Shown here piece by piece: positions 53,338 through 63,514 of a stretch of DNA of 64,000 nt; within the stretch, counting starts at the first letter, position 1; every line of letters starts with the position of its first letter. Position numbers and translations under genes: made by a program. The notes beneath the pieces were generated by a model. The model did not search any database, was not told the DNA's origin, and saw only the letters and a list, made by a program, of their open reading frames with translations. Origin of the DNA: Streptococcus oriscaviae (GTDB taxonomy: Bacteria > Bacillota > Bacilli > Lactobacillales > Streptococcaceae). The stretch covers positions 558,001-622,000 of the forward strand of contig NZ_CP073084.1 of NCBI RefSeq assembly GCF_018137985.1, read 5' to 3'.

Positions 53338-54510
53338 CTATTCTGAGATTGATACAGTGTCAACTGAAGATTGCTTACCGTCGGTCAATCCAACGACGTA
53401 AACAGATTTCACAACGTTGTGTTCTTTATCAATAGACATAGTACCTGTTACACCTTCAAAGTCTTTCAAAGTTGACAGATTGTCTTTGATTTCAGTAGAG
53501 TTTTTTGCACCCTTAGCCGCTTCTGCTGCCATGTAAACAGAGTCATAAGCAAGCGCTGAGAACATAGATGGTTCTTCACCGTATTCTGCTACATAAGCAT
53601 CGTAGAAGGCTTTTGCACGATCACTAGCAGTTGTTACAAAGGCTGACAGGTAGTATACATTGCTGGCTGCTGAAGCAGTCGCCAACTCTGCAAATTGTGG
53701 TGAGTCAAAACCGTCTGATCCAAGAATTGGCTGGTTAAGACCAAGACCACGCGCTTGTTTTACAATTGTACCTGTTTCGTTGTAGTATCCTGGCATGATA
53801 ATCGCATCAAATTCAAGGTCTTTCAATTTTGTAAGAGCAGCTTGGAAGTCCTTGTCTCCTGAAGCAAAGGTAATTTTTGAAACGATCTCTCCCTTGTAGG
53901 CTTTCTCAAATGCTTCTGCAACTCCTTTACCGTAGTCAGAAGAGTTGTCATAGTAGAGAACAACTTTCTTTGCATTCAAGTTGGAGGTTGCGTATTCTGC
54001 CATGATTTGACCTTGGTAGCCGTCTGTAAAGGTTGCACGGAAGAAGTATTCCTGAACATTTCCCTTATCGTCCACTACGAGGTCTGTCTGAGTACCAGAA
54101 GGAGTAATCATTGGAATACCTGCAGAAGTTGCTGCCGGGATTGATGCAGCTGAAGCGCCAGAAGTTGCTGGACCGATGATGAGGTTTGCTCCTTCACTAG
54201 CCAAGCTAGTTGCTACTGTTGCTGCTTCTGCTGTTTCAGACTTGTTGTCTTTTTTGATGACCTCAATCTGCTTACCGTCCACACCGCCTGCTGCATTGAT
54301 TTCCTTAACAGCGAGGTCTGCACCGTTCGCTTCGGTCTGACCGTAAGAAGAAACCGCACCAGACAGCTCTAGGTTATAACCAACCTTGAGTGTGTCACCT
54401 ACTTCGGCAGCAGTTGATGCGCTATTTGTAGTTGATACATCTCCACAGGCAGCAAGAAGTGCTACCGAAGCAAAGGTCACAAGAGCCTTAGCAAATGATC
54501 TTTTTTTCAT
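53338..54510 (-). CDS. livJ: Branched-chain amino acid-binding lipoprotein LivJ
   Basis: The signal peptide ends at LLAAC with Cys22. The mature part is a type I periplasmic-binding fold (GYNLELSGAVSSYGQTEANG near 45, then GPATSGASAAS near 115). It delivers leucine, isoleucine and valine to the LivHM channel. At 390 residues it is normal. It is the most upstream gene of the cluster and ends at a terminator before livH, a way to make more binding protein than channel. Confidence 0.95.
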   Translation of the reverse strand: MKKRSFAKALVTFASVALLAACGDVSTTNSASTAAEVGDTLKVGYNLELSGAVSSYGQTEANGADLAVKEINAAGGVDGKQIEVIKKDNKSETAEAATVATSLASEGANLIIGPATSGASAASIPAATSAGIPMITPSGTQTDLVVDDKGNVQEYFFRATFTDGYQGQIMAEYATSNLNAKKVVLYYDNSSDYGKGVAEAFEKAYKGEIVSKITFASGDKDFQAALTKLKDLEFDAIIMPGYYNETGTIVKQARGLGLNQPILGSDGFDSPQFAELATASAASNVYYLSAFVTTASDRAKAFYDAYVAEYGEEPSMFSALAYDSVYMAAEAAKGAKNSTEIKDNLSTLKDFEGVTGTMSIDKEHNVVKSVYVVGLTDGKQSSVDTVSISE

Positions 54511-54598
54511 AAAAAACTCCTTAATGTTCTTTCAAAAAATAATGTACATCTAATATACTGAATTATCTGAAAATTGTCAACAAAAAAAGAAAAATATT

Positions 54599-54871
54599 TT
54601 ATAAAACAATATTTTTCTCTTCTTCTCTCCATAAACTGCCGACAAAGTTCTGATCCAAGTCCTTGATATAGGACGGTTCAACGCGTTTGACAAATTTTTC
54701 TTTTTCTAATTTTTCCTTCAAATCCGCTGCCTGCTGTCCATCCACATAGAGGATCAGGTAGCGCAAACGACGGGAATGATATACGATATCTCCAAACTGA
54801 CTCAGTTTACGAGCGTCGCGGTTATAATGAAGGTAAATGGCCAAGCTCGTTCGCTCTTTTTTCTCAAACAT
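54599..54871 (-). CDS. ylbG: YlbG-family protein (DUF2129)
   Basis: The 90-residue basic protein with KRTSLAIYLHYNRDARKLS-like N-terminus (ERTSLAIYLHYNRDARKL here), then GDIVYHSRRLRYLILYVD and KRVEPSYIKDL, matches the YlbG family. Its function is unknown. It has its own AAGGAG-type site and stands alone between livJ and clpP. Confidence 0.9.
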   Translation of the reverse strand: MFEKKERTSLAIYLHYNRDARKLSQFGDIVYHSRRLRYLILYVDGQQAADLKEKLEKEKFVKRVEPSYIKDLDQNFVGSLWREEEKNIVL

Positions 54872-54928
54872 GGTGTTCTCCTTTTACAAGTCTACCCTAC
54901 CATTATACTCTTTTCAGTTCAAAATGAA

Positions 54929-54984
54929 AAGGGAGCAAGCTGAAAATCCTCTCTGACTCCAATGGATTTTCGCTTTGCTCTCTG
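54929..54984 (-). terminator. clpP terminator
   Basis: On the minus strand two long arms, GAGAGCAAAGCGAAAATCC and GGATTTTCAGCTTGCTC, pair around a 14-base loop, followed by CTTTT. Confidence 0.75.
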
Positions 54985-54996
54985 AGAAGGCTTTTC

Positions 54997-55587
54997 TTAT
55001 TTCAGGTTGGTGTTTTCCATTACCTTATCAATAAAGCCATAGGCTAGCGTTTCTTCAGCAGTCATCCAGTAATCACGTTCTGCATCCTTATGAATCTGCT
55101 CAACGGTCTTACCTGAGTTGTCCGCCAAAATCTGCTCCAACTTGTTACGAGTCTTAAGCAGGTGCTCTGCTGCAATGGCCATGTCTGTCTGTTGGGTACC
55201 ACCACCTGTGCCACCCATTGGCTGGTGAATCATGTACTCAGCATTTGGCAACATAAAGCGTTTGCCTTTGGCACCGCTTGAAGCAATCACCGTTCCCATG
55301 CTGGCTGCTGTTCCCATAACAATGGTCTGCACATCAGACTTGATAAAGTTCATGGTATCAACGATAGCAAGACCTGCAGATACTGAACCTCCTGGTGTAT
55401 TTACATAGAGGTAAATATCCTTGGTTGGGTCTTGGGCATCAAGAAAGAGCAACTGGGCAATGATAGAGTTGGCCATATTGTCTTCAACAGGCCCTGTCAG
55501 CATGACAATCCGATCTTTCAATAAGCGGGAGTAAATATCGTAGGAACGTTCACCGCGGCTCGTTTGTTCAATAACTACTGGAATCAT
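54997..55587 (-). CDS. clpP: ATP-dependent Clp protease proteolytic subunit
   Basis: ClpP forms the tetradecameric chamber used with ClpX, ClpC or ClpE to degrade proteins. The catalytic serine is S96 (TAASMG), the histidine is H121 (MIHQP) and the aspartate is near 172 (ERDYWM). I use the ATG at 55587, right after AAGGAGAAAATC, giving 196 residues; the longer frame crosses the promoter. It is controlled by a perfect CtsR box. Confidence 0.97.
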   Translation of the reverse strand: MIPVVIEQTSRGERSYDIYSRLLKDRIVMLTGPVEDNMANSIIAQLLFLDAQDPTKDIYLYVNTPGGSVSAGLAIVDTMNFIKSDVQTIVMGTAASMGTVIASSGAKGKRFMLPNAEYMIHQPMGGTGGGTQQTDMAIAAEHLLKTRNKLEQILADNSGKTVEQIHKDAERDYWMTAEETLAYGFIDKVMENTNLK

Positions 55588-55618
55588 GATTTTCTCCTTA
55601 AATTCAAACTTCCCTCTC

Positions 55619-55648
55619 ATTATACTGAAAAGGTCAAACATGGTCAAA
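55619..55648 (-). promoter_or_regulatory. clpP promoter with CtsR operator
   Basis: GGTCAAA-CAT-GGTCAAA at 55632-55648 (plus strand) is a perfect CtsR heptamer tandem. On the minus strand it covers the -35 TTGACC, 17 bases before TATAAT (55624-55619). CtsR would repress clpP until heat or protein stress. Confidence 0.93.
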
Positions 55649-55666
55649 TATTTAACATGGAAACAC

Positions 55667-56323
55667 TTATTTTGTTTCTATTATCAATTTTTGGTTCTTA
55701 ATTCGGTAAATTTGATCGGCTATGCTTTGAAGGCGACTGTCATGACTGGCAATAATCACAATCTTTCCCTTCTCTTTTTGCTCGAGGAGTAACTCTTGCA
55801 CAAGCTGGATATTGTCTTCATCGAGATTAGCTGTCGGCTCATCCGCTAGAAGAATCGGGCTATTGACCACCAAACCTCGAATAATCGCCGCTCGCTGCTT
55901 CTGTCCGCCGGATATTTTCCTGACCTTGCTATCTCCCACTTCTTCAAGGTCGAACGTGCGCAACAGGCGGTCAATCTCTGCTTCTGCTTGGTAAGGTTTA
56001 GACGAGTATAAAAAGGGAAGAACAATGTTTTCTCTGACGGTATAGTCTGCGATTAAGGCAAAGTCTTGCGGAATATAGGCAATCGATTGACTCCGAAAGG
56101 CACTCATTGCTTCATCGTCTTCCAGTAGGTAGGTTTGCCCTTTGTAGAAATAATCGCCCTTTTCCCAAGTTTTCAGGCCAGCTATTATATCCAGTAAGGT
56201 CGTTTTCCCCTTGCCAGACTTGCTGGTGAGTAGGACAATTTCTCCTGATTGTGCTTGAAAATCTGCTTCTTGAAAAATCAGTTTGTCTTTGTATTTTTTG
56301 GTGAACTGGCGTAACTCAAGCAT
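55667..56323 (-). CDS. ABC transporter ATP-binding protein, LolD/MacB-like
   Basis: The 218-residue ATPase has Walker [11 protein letters not shown] near residue 33 (a serine-lysine variant of the usual GxSGSGKS), signature ISGGQKQR near 133 and Walker [14 protein letters not shown] near 155. I start it at 56323 after AAAGGAG. It overlaps the permease gene by eight bases. Two separate permease-like proteins upstream complete a small exporter. The substrate is unknown, and bacteriocin or lipid transport are possible. Confidence 0.88.
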   Translation of the reverse strand: MLELRQFTKKYKDKLIFQEADFQAQSGEIVLLTSKSGKGKTTLLDIIAGLKTWEKGDYFYKGQTYLLEDDEAMSAFRSQSIAYIPQDFALIADYTVRENIVLPFLYSSKPYQAEAEIDRLLRTFDLEEVGDSKVRKISGGQKQRAAIIRGLVVNSPILLADEPTANLDEDNIQLVQELLLEQKEKGKIVIIASHDSRLQSIADQIYRIKNQKLIIETK

Positions 56324-57188
56324 CCAAAACTCCTTTCGTATAGGTCTGACACCATTTGTACACAATGGCAGCCAAACCACTATTCAACAAGCAGAGATAG
56401 AGGTAGTCCTGCCAGATGGCGCCGAATGGCAACAGGTGGATAAAAATCAAGAACAACAGCAAACCGATGACGATGGGAGCTGCCAACAACCGAAAAAGAG
56501 AAATAGATAATTTCTTTTTTCCCCACCCCAGAATCCGCAAGGTTCGCAGTTCTTCCTGACATATTTTCAGGCTGGCGCGCAACAAGATAAGGATAAAAAG
56601 AAAGGAAATCCCCAAAAATACGAAGCAAGCAACCAGACCGAACCAGAAATTGGACAGATAGTAAGAGATGTAGGCTTGATAGATGTCCTTGTAGCTTATG
56701 ATTTTAAAGGCAAAGCCTGCTTGATGAGCTGCTGAGAGGAACTCTTGTTGGCTCTGACTATCCATATCTCGTACTAAAAATTCTTCAAAGGCATAAGATA
56801 GGTGATCTTCTGATAGGAAGAGGCTGTATAAAACACGCTCTGTAACCAATTGCAGTTGACCTCCGTTTTCGTACTCAAGAACATTGAGATATATTTTTGC
56901 TCCGTTCTCTTTTTGGGTAAAGGTTGTAGACAGCAGTTGGTAGAGCTCCTTCTTTTCCTGATCTGTAAATTCTTCCAGAACGGCTCCATCTGCTGCAAGT
57001 TCTACATCATAGACCAAGGACAAGCTTCCTTTCTCCACTTCTTTTCTGATAATATCCTGTCTTGACCAGGACCGAATCAGCTGACTGGTTTCATTCCATA
57101 AAAAGAGGTTCATTAAAAAGGTAACTAGGACTAAGCCCAGAAAGAGAAACCATCTTTTTTTAAGTACAAGTCTATAAATACTTCTCAT
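56316..57188 (-). CDS. FtsX-like ABC permease, larger subunit
   Basis: From the ATG at 57188 the 290-residue protein has one membrane segment near the N-terminus (residues 12-30), a large outside domain with many acidic and tyrosine residues (about 35-170), and three more segments from 175 on. This is the MacB/FtsX layout. It overlaps the smaller permease gene by four bases (ATGA) and the ATPase gene by eight. Confidence 0.8.
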   Translation of the reverse strand: MRSIYRLVLKKRWFLFLGLVLVTFLMNLFLWNETSQLIRSWSRQDIIRKEVEKGSLSLVYDVELAADGAVLEEFTDQEKKELYQLLSTTFTQKENGAKIYLNVLEYENGGQLQLVTERVLYSLFLSEDHLSYAFEEFLVRDMDSQSQQEFLSAAHQAGFAFKIISYKDIYQAYISYYLSNFWFGLVACFVFLGISFLFILILLRASLKICQEELRTLRILGWGKKKLSISLFRLLAAPIVIGLLLFLIFIHLLPFGAIWQDYLYLCLLNSGLAAIVYKWCQTYTKGVLDA

Positions 57189-57583
57189 AAACGGTACCTC
57201 AGAACAAGAGATAGGAACAAGATGTTGCCCAAAAACAAAAGCAAGATCACCAGCAGAAACCAAAGGAACTGGGATGAAGGAACTGCCAAAAAAAGAAAAG
57301 CTCCGCCAGAAACAAGTGCAAGAGGCAAAAACAAGCCGAGGGCATGGGAGCAAAGATAAGCGTAGAGATAGTCCGACCTCGCCAGCCCTAAAAGGCGATG
57401 GGTTCGCAACTCTTTTATCATGGCTAGAAAACTGATCATAGTTAGAAGGAGATTGGTGGCTGCTACTAGAAGAAGAGGCACCAGAGGTAATTGGCGTAAA
57501 AAGAATAAAAAAGAAAGTAAAGAAACTGTAAAGACATCTAAAAGAAGGAATTGATTTAACTGCTTTTTGATTTCCCTAGCCAT
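57185..57583 (-). CDS. Small ABC permease-like membrane protein
   Basis: From the ATG at 57583, after AAGGGAG, the 132-residue protein has four hydrophobic segments. A THRLLGLARSDYLYAYL block near 63 resembles the cytoplasmic coupling loop of FtsX-type permeases (compare TLRILGWGKKKLSI in the larger subunit). It looks like a half-permease lacking the outside domain, perhaps a partner of the 56316 protein in a heterodimer. Confidence 0.7.
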   Translation of the reverse strand: MAREIKKQLNQFLLLDVFTVSLLSFLFFLRQLPLVPLLLVAATNLLLTMISFLAMIKELRTHRLLGLARSDYLYAYLCSHALGLFLPLALVSGGAFLFLAVPSSQFLWFLLVILLLFLGNILFLSLVLRYRL

Positions 57584-57702
57584 CTCTTCTCCCTTCTGCT
57601 TCTCTTGGTTCAAAACAGAGCTGATTTACACAATTTTATTTATTTTTTCTTTATAGTATACTTTATTTTTTCTGTCTTGTCAGCTTTTTATGGCAATTCT
57701 GT

Positions 57703-57737
57703 CAAAAAAAGAGGGAGTACAAAATCTCCCCCTTCTG
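57703..57737 (-). terminator. upp terminator
   Basis: On the minus strand AAGGGGGAG and CTCCCTCTT pair around ATTTTGTA, followed by seven T. Confidence 0.85.
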
Positions 57738-57742
57738 GATCT

Positions 57743-58372
57743 TTATTTGGTACCGAATAGGCGGTCGCCTGCGTCACCAAGACCAGGTACGATGTAGCCT
57801 TTTTCATCCAAGCGCTCATCGAGAGCTGCTGTGTAGATGTCAATGTCTGGATGAGCTTCCTGAAGCACTTTTACCCCTTCTGGAGCTGCTACAAGGGCTA
57901 CGAACTTGATATTTGATGCGCCACGTTTCTTCAGAGTTTCAATCGCCATAACTGCTGAACCACCGGTTGCTAACATTGGATCAACCACAAAGATATGACG
58001 GTGGTCAATATCTTCTGGCAACTTCACTAGGTACTCAACTGGTTGCAGTGTTTCTTCGTTACGGTACATACCAATGTGACCAACCTTAGCTGCTGGAACC
58101 AGGCTCAACAAGCCATCCACCATACCAATACCTGCACGCAAGATTGGAACGATGGCCAATTTTTTACCAGCCAGTTGCTTCTGAACGGTGGTAGTGATTG
58201 GTGTTTCAATCTCTACGTCCTCAAGTGGCAAATCACGCAAGACTTCATATCCCATCAACATTGCGATTTCATTGACAAGTTCACGAAAATCCTTGGTCGA
58301 TGTATTTTTACGACGTAGGATAGATAGCTTGTGTTGAATAAGTGGATGTGAAATAACTTGAAATTTCCCCAT
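57743..58372 (-). CDS. upp: Uracil phosphoribosyltransferase
   Basis: Upp salvages uracil to UMP with PRPP. The PRPP-binding loop is [12 protein letters not shown] near residue 127, and [16 protein letters not shown] begins the protein. I use the ATG at 58372, after AGAGGTTACATC, giving 209 residues. It is monocistronic, with its own terminator. Confidence 0.97.
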   Translation of the reverse strand: MGKFQVISHPLIQHKLSILRRKNTSTKDFRELVNEIAMLMGYEVLRDLPLEDVEIETPITTTVQKQLAGKKLAIVPILRAGIGMVDGLLSLVPAAKVGHIGMYRNEETLQPVEYLVKLPEDIDHRHIFVVDPMLATGGSAVMAIETLKKRGASNIKFVALVAAPEGVKVLQEAHPDIDIYTAALDERLDEKGYIVPGLGDAGDRLFGTK

Positions 58373-58453
58373 GATGATGTAACCTCTCTTTTTTGTTTTC
58401 TTTATTTTACCAAAAAATTTCCAAAAATGCTTGCCAAAAATGGCAAGCAAAAC

Positions 58454-60064
58454 TTATTTTTTGTAAACCCTTGCTTCGTACGGCCTGAGCAAGTTTGAGT
58501 GATTGGATAACTCCTGATAATTGCTCATGAAGAGCTCTCCATTGCCAGTCAAATCGGCTGAGTGGGGCTGGTCTTGGGCTGTGAAATTGACAATTACAAC
58601 GAACGCATCCGCTTCATCATACTTACGGTAAGCTAAAACAGATGGGTTGCCTGTTGGAAGGTTCTGGTAAAGCCCCTGAGATAAACAAGAATAGGTCTTA
58701 CGTAGCTGAATGAGTCGCTGGTAAGTATAGAAGATGGATTCCTTATTTTCTAGTGCTGTCTGAACATTGACTGCTTCATAGCTCGGATTCAAGTTCAGCC
58801 AAGGACTACCCGTTGTGAAGCCTGCATGTTTTTCACCATCCCACTGCATGGGCCTGCGTGCATTGTCACGACCCTTAGCGTTGATGGAAACTAGCACTTC
58901 ATCTTTACTGTATCCTGCTTCCAAGCGTTCCGCATACATGTTGCGAGTTTCAATATCATCAGCCTCTTTAATATCCTGTATCGGTGTATTGATCATACCG
59001 ATTTCTTCACCTTGGTAAATATAAGGTGTACCTGACATGAAATGAAGATAAATAGCTAGCATCTTACCACTCAACTCACGAAATTCTGGCCTATCATCAC
59101 CGAAACGAGAAATGGCACGAGGAAGGTCATGGTTGTTCCAAAATAAGGAGTTCCACCCCTTGCCTACCAGTTCTGTCTGCCATTTGGAGAGAACTTGGTG
59201 CAAGCGTGCCGGTTCAAGCGGTGCCAAGTCCCATTTTTCCTTTCCTTCCTCTTGATCAAGACAGACATGTTCAAACTGGAAAATCATGGAGAGCTCATTT
59301 CTATCTGGATGTGAATAAAGCTGGGCTTTCTCAGGATTGGCACTCCAAGTTTCTCCAACTGTTACAAGATCGTAGGCTCCGAATGTGTTTTCATTTAATT
59401 CCTGAATCAGAAAATGAAGAGTTGGTCCATCGGCGGTAATTAACTTTTCTGGCTCTTTTCCTATCAAATCAATCATGTCTAACCGAAACCCACCTACACC
59501 TTTTTCAATCCAAAAGTTAATCATATTCCATATCTCTTGTTTTAGGGAAGGATTTTTCCAGTTAAGGTCTGGCTGCTTGACAGAGAACTGGTGTAGATAG
59601 TATTTGTCTAAATGGGGAACGTACTCCCATGCTGACCCTGAAAAGGTTGATTTGAGTGAGTTGGGTTCTTTGGCCCAAACATAATAATCATGATAGGGAT
59701 TCTCCTCCCCCTTAAGCGCCTCTTGAAACCAAACGTGTTCATCCGAAGTATGGTTGAGAACCAAGTCCATGACAATCTTGATGTTTCGCTTACGCCCTTC
59801 GGCAATCAATTGATCCATATCTTCCATTGTACCGAACTCGGGGGCAATGACCTGATAATCACTAATATCATAGCCATTATCATCCATGGGAGATTGATAA
59901 ACCGGACTGAGCCAGATAGCATCAATGCCCAACTCACTTAAATAATCGAGGCGACTGATAATTCCTCTAATGTCCCCAATACCATCTCCATTGGAATCTT
60001 GAAAACTACGCGGATAAATTTGATAAATAACGGATTTCTTCCACCAGTCTGTTTTTTCTACCAT
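58454..60064 (-). CDS. dexB: Glucan 1,6-alpha-glucosidase / oligo-1,6-glucosidase (GH13)
   Basis: This cytoplasmic enzyme splits isomaltose-type oligosaccharides. The GH13 motifs are DLVLNHTSDEH near residue 98, GFRLDMIDLI with nucleophile D near 195, VGETWS with acid E near 237, and WNNHDLPR near 312. The 536-residue length is usual for DexB. It is the last gene of the msm-type operon, after gtfA, as in S. mutans, but no msmK ATPase gene is found between them. Confidence 0.93.
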   Translation of the reverse strand: MVEKTDWWKKSVIYQIYPRSFQDSNGDGIGDIRGIISRLDYLSELGIDAIWLSPVYQSPMDDNGYDISDYQVIAPEFGTMEDMDQLIAEGRKRNIKIVMDLVLNHTSDEHVWFQEALKGEENPYHDYYVWAKEPNSLKSTFSGSAWEYVPHLDKYYLHQFSVKQPDLNWKNPSLKQEIWNMINFWIEKGVGGFRLDMIDLIGKEPEKLITADGPTLHFLIQELNENTFGAYDLVTVGETWSANPEKAQLYSHPDRNELSMIFQFEHVCLDQEEGKEKWDLAPLEPARLHQVLSKWQTELVGKGWNSLFWNNHDLPRAISRFGDDRPEFRELSGKMLAIYLHFMSGTPYIYQGEEIGMINTPIQDIKEADDIETRNMYAERLEAGYSKDEVLVSINAKGRDNARRPMQWDGEKHAGFTTGSPWLNLNPSYEAVNVQTALENKESIFYTYQRLIQLRKTYSCLSQGLYQNLPTGNPSVLAYRKYDEADAFVVIVNFTAQDQPHSADLTGNGELFMSNYQELSNHSNLLRPYEARVYKK

Positions 60065-60098
60065 AATGACTGTCCTTTCTTTGTATCTGCTTAGGCAA

Positions 60099-60122
60099 GA
60101 AAAAGAGGGAAGCCCTCTTTAT
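60099..60122 (-). terminator. Hairpin after gtfA
   Basis: On the minus strand AAAGAGGG and CCCTCTTT pair around CTT, with T following. It may partially stop transcription before dexB. Confidence 0.65.
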
Positions 60123-60127
60123 TCCTA

Positions 60128-61576
60128 TTATAACTCAATTGTGGTGGTTTTACCTTCCTCAATTTCAACAATTTCAAAGGTTTTATCCTTGAGGTTCGCT
60201 GTCAAGCGAGCTGAAATACCTGCGTCTTGATTAAACCAGAGAATGGTCAAATTATGTTCATCTACCATCTGCACAGAAAATTCACCATCAAAGGCTGGAC
60301 TGGTATTGCGGAACTTGAGGAGTTTAAATAGAGCTTGCACAATAGGGCGCTCTACCTCGCGCTCAATTTCTGCTAATTCGTAGTAGTGACGATTGATATT
60401 ACGCCCTTCTTTTGTTGACTCCAATAATTCAATATCATTTTCGCCTGCCAAAAGTCCAACATAGTAAATCTGTGGAATCCCTGGGGCAAAACATTGAAGA
60501 ACACGCGCCAACAGGTAGGCTTGATCATTATTGCCCAGCGCTGAATAATAGGTACAGTTGATTTGGTAGATGTCTAAATTGTTATAGGCTTCTGTGCTAT
60601 AAATTTTCTTTACATTCGCTCCTTGTGCATACAAGGCTTCACGAGTTGCTTCTGTTTCCTCATCTGTCAGCAAATCCTTGACATCCACAACGCCGATACC
60701 GTCGTGCGTATCCAAGGTTGTAAACTGCTTGCGTGGACAAATTTCCATCCAATGAACAAGGCGATTGACATGCCCTGAATACAATGCATGGAGAACCAGC
60801 ATTGGCAAAGCAAAGTCATAGACATAGTAATCCTGCTCTGCAATTTTCTGTTGAATCGTGTAATGTTCATGGATTTCTGGTAAGATTTCGACATCTTTTG
60901 GTGCTAATAGTTGACGTGGAAAATGCAGCATTTCCCAAATATCTGGCTCAACAAAGAAACAGTTCGTTCCAATCTTTTTGTTGGCGTAGGCAAAAGCATC
61001 TAAACGAATGATGGAAGCTCCATGCTCTGCCAACTGTTCCAATTTTTCTTGGATGAAGCGACGGGTTGTTTCTGTTGTCACATCTAAGTCAATCTGCTCC
61101 TCATCAAAGGTACACCATACTTTTTCCTCACTGCCATCTGCAAACTTAGCAATTCGATAAGGAGCACGAGGTTTGCGCTTATAAATCAAATCGACATCCT
61201 CTTGAGTCGGTTCCCCGTTTGGCCAAAAGTTTTTATAGCGAATGAACAAATCCGCATAAGCTGATTTATCTTTCTTTTCGAGGAAATCAAGGAAATACGG
61301 TGACTTGGCCGAAATATGATTGATCATAAAATCAAACATGAGGTAGTAGTCTTTGCTTAGTGCTTCAATATCTGACCAGTCTCCAAATGCAGGATCAACC
61401 TTTGTATAGTCCATGGGTGCAAAGCCACGATCCCCTGATGATGGGAAGAATGGCAGGATATGAATCCCTCCTACTACATCCTTTAATGGCCCCTCAAGCA
61501 CTTTTTTCAAATCCTTGAGATTCTTACCTAAACTATCCGAATAGGTAATCAACATGGCTTGGTTTTTAATTTTCAT
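60128..61576 (-). CDS. gtfA: Sucrose phosphorylase
   Basis: GtfA converts sucrose and phosphate to glucose-1-phosphate and fructose inside the cell. GH13 motifs are [11 protein letters not shown] near residue 85, IIRLDAFAY with the nucleophile near 195, ILPEIHEHY near 236, and DTHDGIG near 290. At 482 residues the length fits. It lies 70 bases after msmG, with a short hairpin in the gap. Confidence 0.95.
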   Translation of the reverse strand: MKIKNQAMLITYSDSLGKNLKDLKKVLEGPLKDVVGGIHILPFFPSSGDRGFAPMDYTKVDPAFGDWSDIEALSKDYYLMFDFMINHISAKSPYFLDFLEKKDKSAYADLFIRYKNFWPNGEPTQEDVDLIYKRKPRAPYRIAKFADGSEEKVWCTFDEEQIDLDVTTETTRRFIQEKLEQLAEHGASIIRLDAFAYANKKIGTNCFFVEPDIWEMLHFPRQLLAPKDVEILPEIHEHYTIQQKIAEQDYYVYDFALPMLVLHALYSGHVNRLVHWMEICPRKQFTTLDTHDGIGVVDVKDLLTDEETEATREALYAQGANVKKIYSTEAYNNLDIYQINCTYYSALGNNDQAYLLARVLQCFAPGIPQIYYVGLLAGENDIELLESTKEGRNINRHYYELAEIEREVERPIVQALFKLLKFRNTSPAFDGEFSVQMVDEHNLTILWFNQDAGISARLTANLKDKTFEIVEIEEGKTTTIEL

Positions 61577-61620
61577 AGCTACTCTCCTTTTGTAAGCCTT
61601 TTCTTTTTTCTTTGTTAGAA

Positions 61621-61641
61621 AAGGTTGAACAAGTCAACCTT
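61621..61641 (-). terminator. Intercistronic hairpin between msmG and gtfA
   Basis: AAGGTTGA and TCAACCTT pair around a 5-base loop with TTCTAAC after it on the minus strand. It is a weak terminator or a stabilising mRNA hairpin that would adjust gtfA level. Confidence 0.55.
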
Positions 61642-61646
61642 GAAGA

Positions 61647-62477
61647 TTATTTGACAGAACCGCTCGTCATACCAGAAATAATATGTTTTTGGAAGACCAG
61701 ATAAACAAGTAGAATTGGGATAATTCCGACCACATAGGATGCAAACGATGGACCATAGTCACTAAAATACATGCCTTGATAGTTGTATTGGAAAAGTGGC
61801 AAGGTCCACATATTTTGGTCACGGTTCAATACTAAGAGTGGCAAAAGAAAGTCATTCCATACCCACAGCGCATTGATAATCAAAACCGTCGCATGCATAG
61901 GTTTCATGAGTGGAAAAATAATTTTCCAGTACATGGTAAATTTATCACATCCATCAATGGCTGCTGCTTCATCCATTTCTTCTGGCACAATTGTCTTGAT
62001 GTATCCAACATAGAGAAAGAGCGCCTGAGGAACAGCATAGGTCAAATACAAGATAATCAAGCCAACAATGTTGTTCAATCCAATGCTAGACATCAGCTTT
62101 GTCATTGGAAGCATGATAACCTGAAAAGGTACAAAAATCCCGATAATCAAGTAAAAGTAGATAATATTAAAGACCGTTTGTCGTTTCATCTGACGAGCAA
62201 CTGCAAAAGCGGCCATCGGGATAATCAGAACAATGAGTAATACGGCTACAATAGTAATTACAGCTGAATTACCAAAATATTGAACTATCCCATCTTCAAA
62301 AAGCCTGTTATAGTTGTCCAGCGTAAACTCTTCAGGAAGTCCAAAGAAATTTCCTGTAATCTCCTTGGTCGGTTTAAAGGAACTGATGACCGTAACTAAG
62401 AGCGGGATGAACATAAAGAGAATGCCCGTGAAGAGGATAAGGTAGACCCACCAATTTTTTTGTTTTTGAGTATTCAT
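61647..62477 (-). CDS. msmG: Sugar ABC transporter permease MsmG
   Basis: The 276-residue permease has six membrane segments, with the EAA loop EEMDEAAAIDGCDKFTMYWK near 180. It pairs with MsmF to import raffinose, melibiose, isomaltose and related sugars. I use the ATG at 62477 after TAGGAGG; the longer frame overlaps msmF. Confidence 0.93.
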   Translation of the reverse strand: MNTQKQKNWWVYLILFTGILFMFIPLLVTVISSFKPTKEITGNFFGLPEEFTLDNYNRLFEDGIVQYFGNSAVITIVAVLLIVLIIPMAAFAVARQMKRQTVFNIIYFYLIIGIFVPFQVIMLPMTKLMSSIGLNNIVGLIILYLTYAVPQALFLYVGYIKTIVPEEMDEAAAIDGCDKFTMYWKIIFPLMKPMHATVLIINALWVWNDFLLPLLVLNRDQNMWTLPLFQYNYQGMYFSDYGPSFASYVVGIIPILLVYLVFQKHIISGMTSGSVK

Positions 62478-62487
62478 GACAATCCTC

Positions 62488-63360
62488 CTAAATCTCAAAT
62501 TTCTTCGAAATTCTCATCTGAACCAATGAGATGACAATAATGAAGATGAAGAGCACCACAGCTAAAGCATTCGCATAAGAGAACTTATTGTCCACAAAAG
62601 CATAGTTGTAGACCAGTAAGCCGAGGGACTCTGTTTTCCCATCAGGCCCCCCACTTGTCAGTGCAAAGATAAGGTCAAATGCCGTCAAACCTGACTTCAT
62701 AGCTAAGATAAAGACCATGCTGATGGATGGAAGGAGGTAGGGCAGTTCAATATTAAAGAATTGTTGAGAGCGAGTTGCACCATCAATGGCTGCTGCTTCC
62801 TTAACATCTTCTGGAATACTTTGCAAACCAGACAAAAAGATGATGACCGGCATAGCCAATCCCTGCCAGAGAGCTACAAAGATTACAGCTGGAATAACGG
62901 TATGCTCCTGAACCAATAGGTTTTCCATCAACCAATCAATTTGAAGTAGCTCACCGATTTGAGTAAAACCGTAATTAAAAAGTTGAACAAAAATCAAGCC
63001 CAAGGTCACAGTTGATAAAACCGCTGGGAAAAAGTACCAGGTTCTAAAGAAACCTACTGCTTTTATCTTCCGATTGAGTAAGGTGGCTAGCCAAATCCCG
63101 ATGACAATTTCACCAATAACTAAACCAATGGTAAAGATAATCGTGAAGGTCATTGAGGTATAGAAATCAGGATTTTTCAAAATATCCAGATAATTGCCAA
63201 TGCCAATCAGGTCGTACTTGCTAGACAGTCCATTCCAGTCCGTCAGACTGTAATAAATCCCCGTCAGTAGCGGATAAAAGAAAAAAATGAGCTGCAAGAT
63301 AATCGGTACTGCTACAAACAAGTAGGGCCAAAATCTAGCTACAAATCCTTTTTGCTGCAT
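62488..63360 (-). CDS. msmF: Sugar ABC transporter permease MsmF
   Basis: This 290-residue permease of the multiple-sugar type has six membrane segments and the EAA loop EDVKEAAAIDGATRSQQFFN near residue 188. It lies 11 bases before msmG. It follows msmE after a gap of 154 bases that carries a long hairpin. Confidence 0.93.
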   Translation of the reverse strand: MQQKGFVARFWPYLFVAVPIILQLIFFFYPLLTGIYYSLTDWNGLSSKYDLIGIGNYLDILKNPDFYTSMTFTIIFTIGLVIGEIVIGIWLATLLNRKIKAVGFFRTWYFFPAVLSTVTLGLIFVQLFNYGFTQIGELLQIDWLMENLLVQEHTVIPAVIFVALWQGLAMPVIIFLSGLQSIPEDVKEAAAIDGATRSQQFFNIELPYLLPSISMVFILAMKSGLTAFDLIFALTSGGPDGKTESLGLLVYNYAFVDNKFSYANALAVVLFIFIIVISLVQMRISKKFEI

Positions 63361-63446
63361 AGTAGTTCTCCTTATGTTGTTGAGTATAGTAGTTTAAGCT
63401 CAGTTCCAACAACAGTTTAGGGGTGCCATCATTCAAACTGAGATTA

Positions 63447-63501
63447 AACAACTATAAGAGGAACCACGACCAGATTCTCCAGCCCCGGTTCCACAGTTGT
63501 T
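63447..63501 (-). other. Long intercistronic hairpin between msmE and msmF
   Basis: AACAACT and GGAACC (63447-63465) pair with GGTTCC and AGTTGTT (63487-63501) around small internal loops. No T-run follows on the minus strand at full length. A stem here could protect the msmE part of the message, giving more binding protein than permease. The rest of the 63361-63514 gap shows nothing else I recognise. Confidence 0.6.
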
Positions 63502-63514
63502 TCTATTAACTTTT

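Noticed and set aside
56316..57353. The long N-terminal extension of the permease frame up to 57353.
   Set aside because: It overlaps the upstream permease gene in another frame, and the ATG at 57188 sits in a four-base ATGA overlap as expected.
60065..63514. CcpA cre sites in the msm operon.
   Set aside because: No convincing 14-base cre match was seen in the gaps. The operon promoter lies outside the window.
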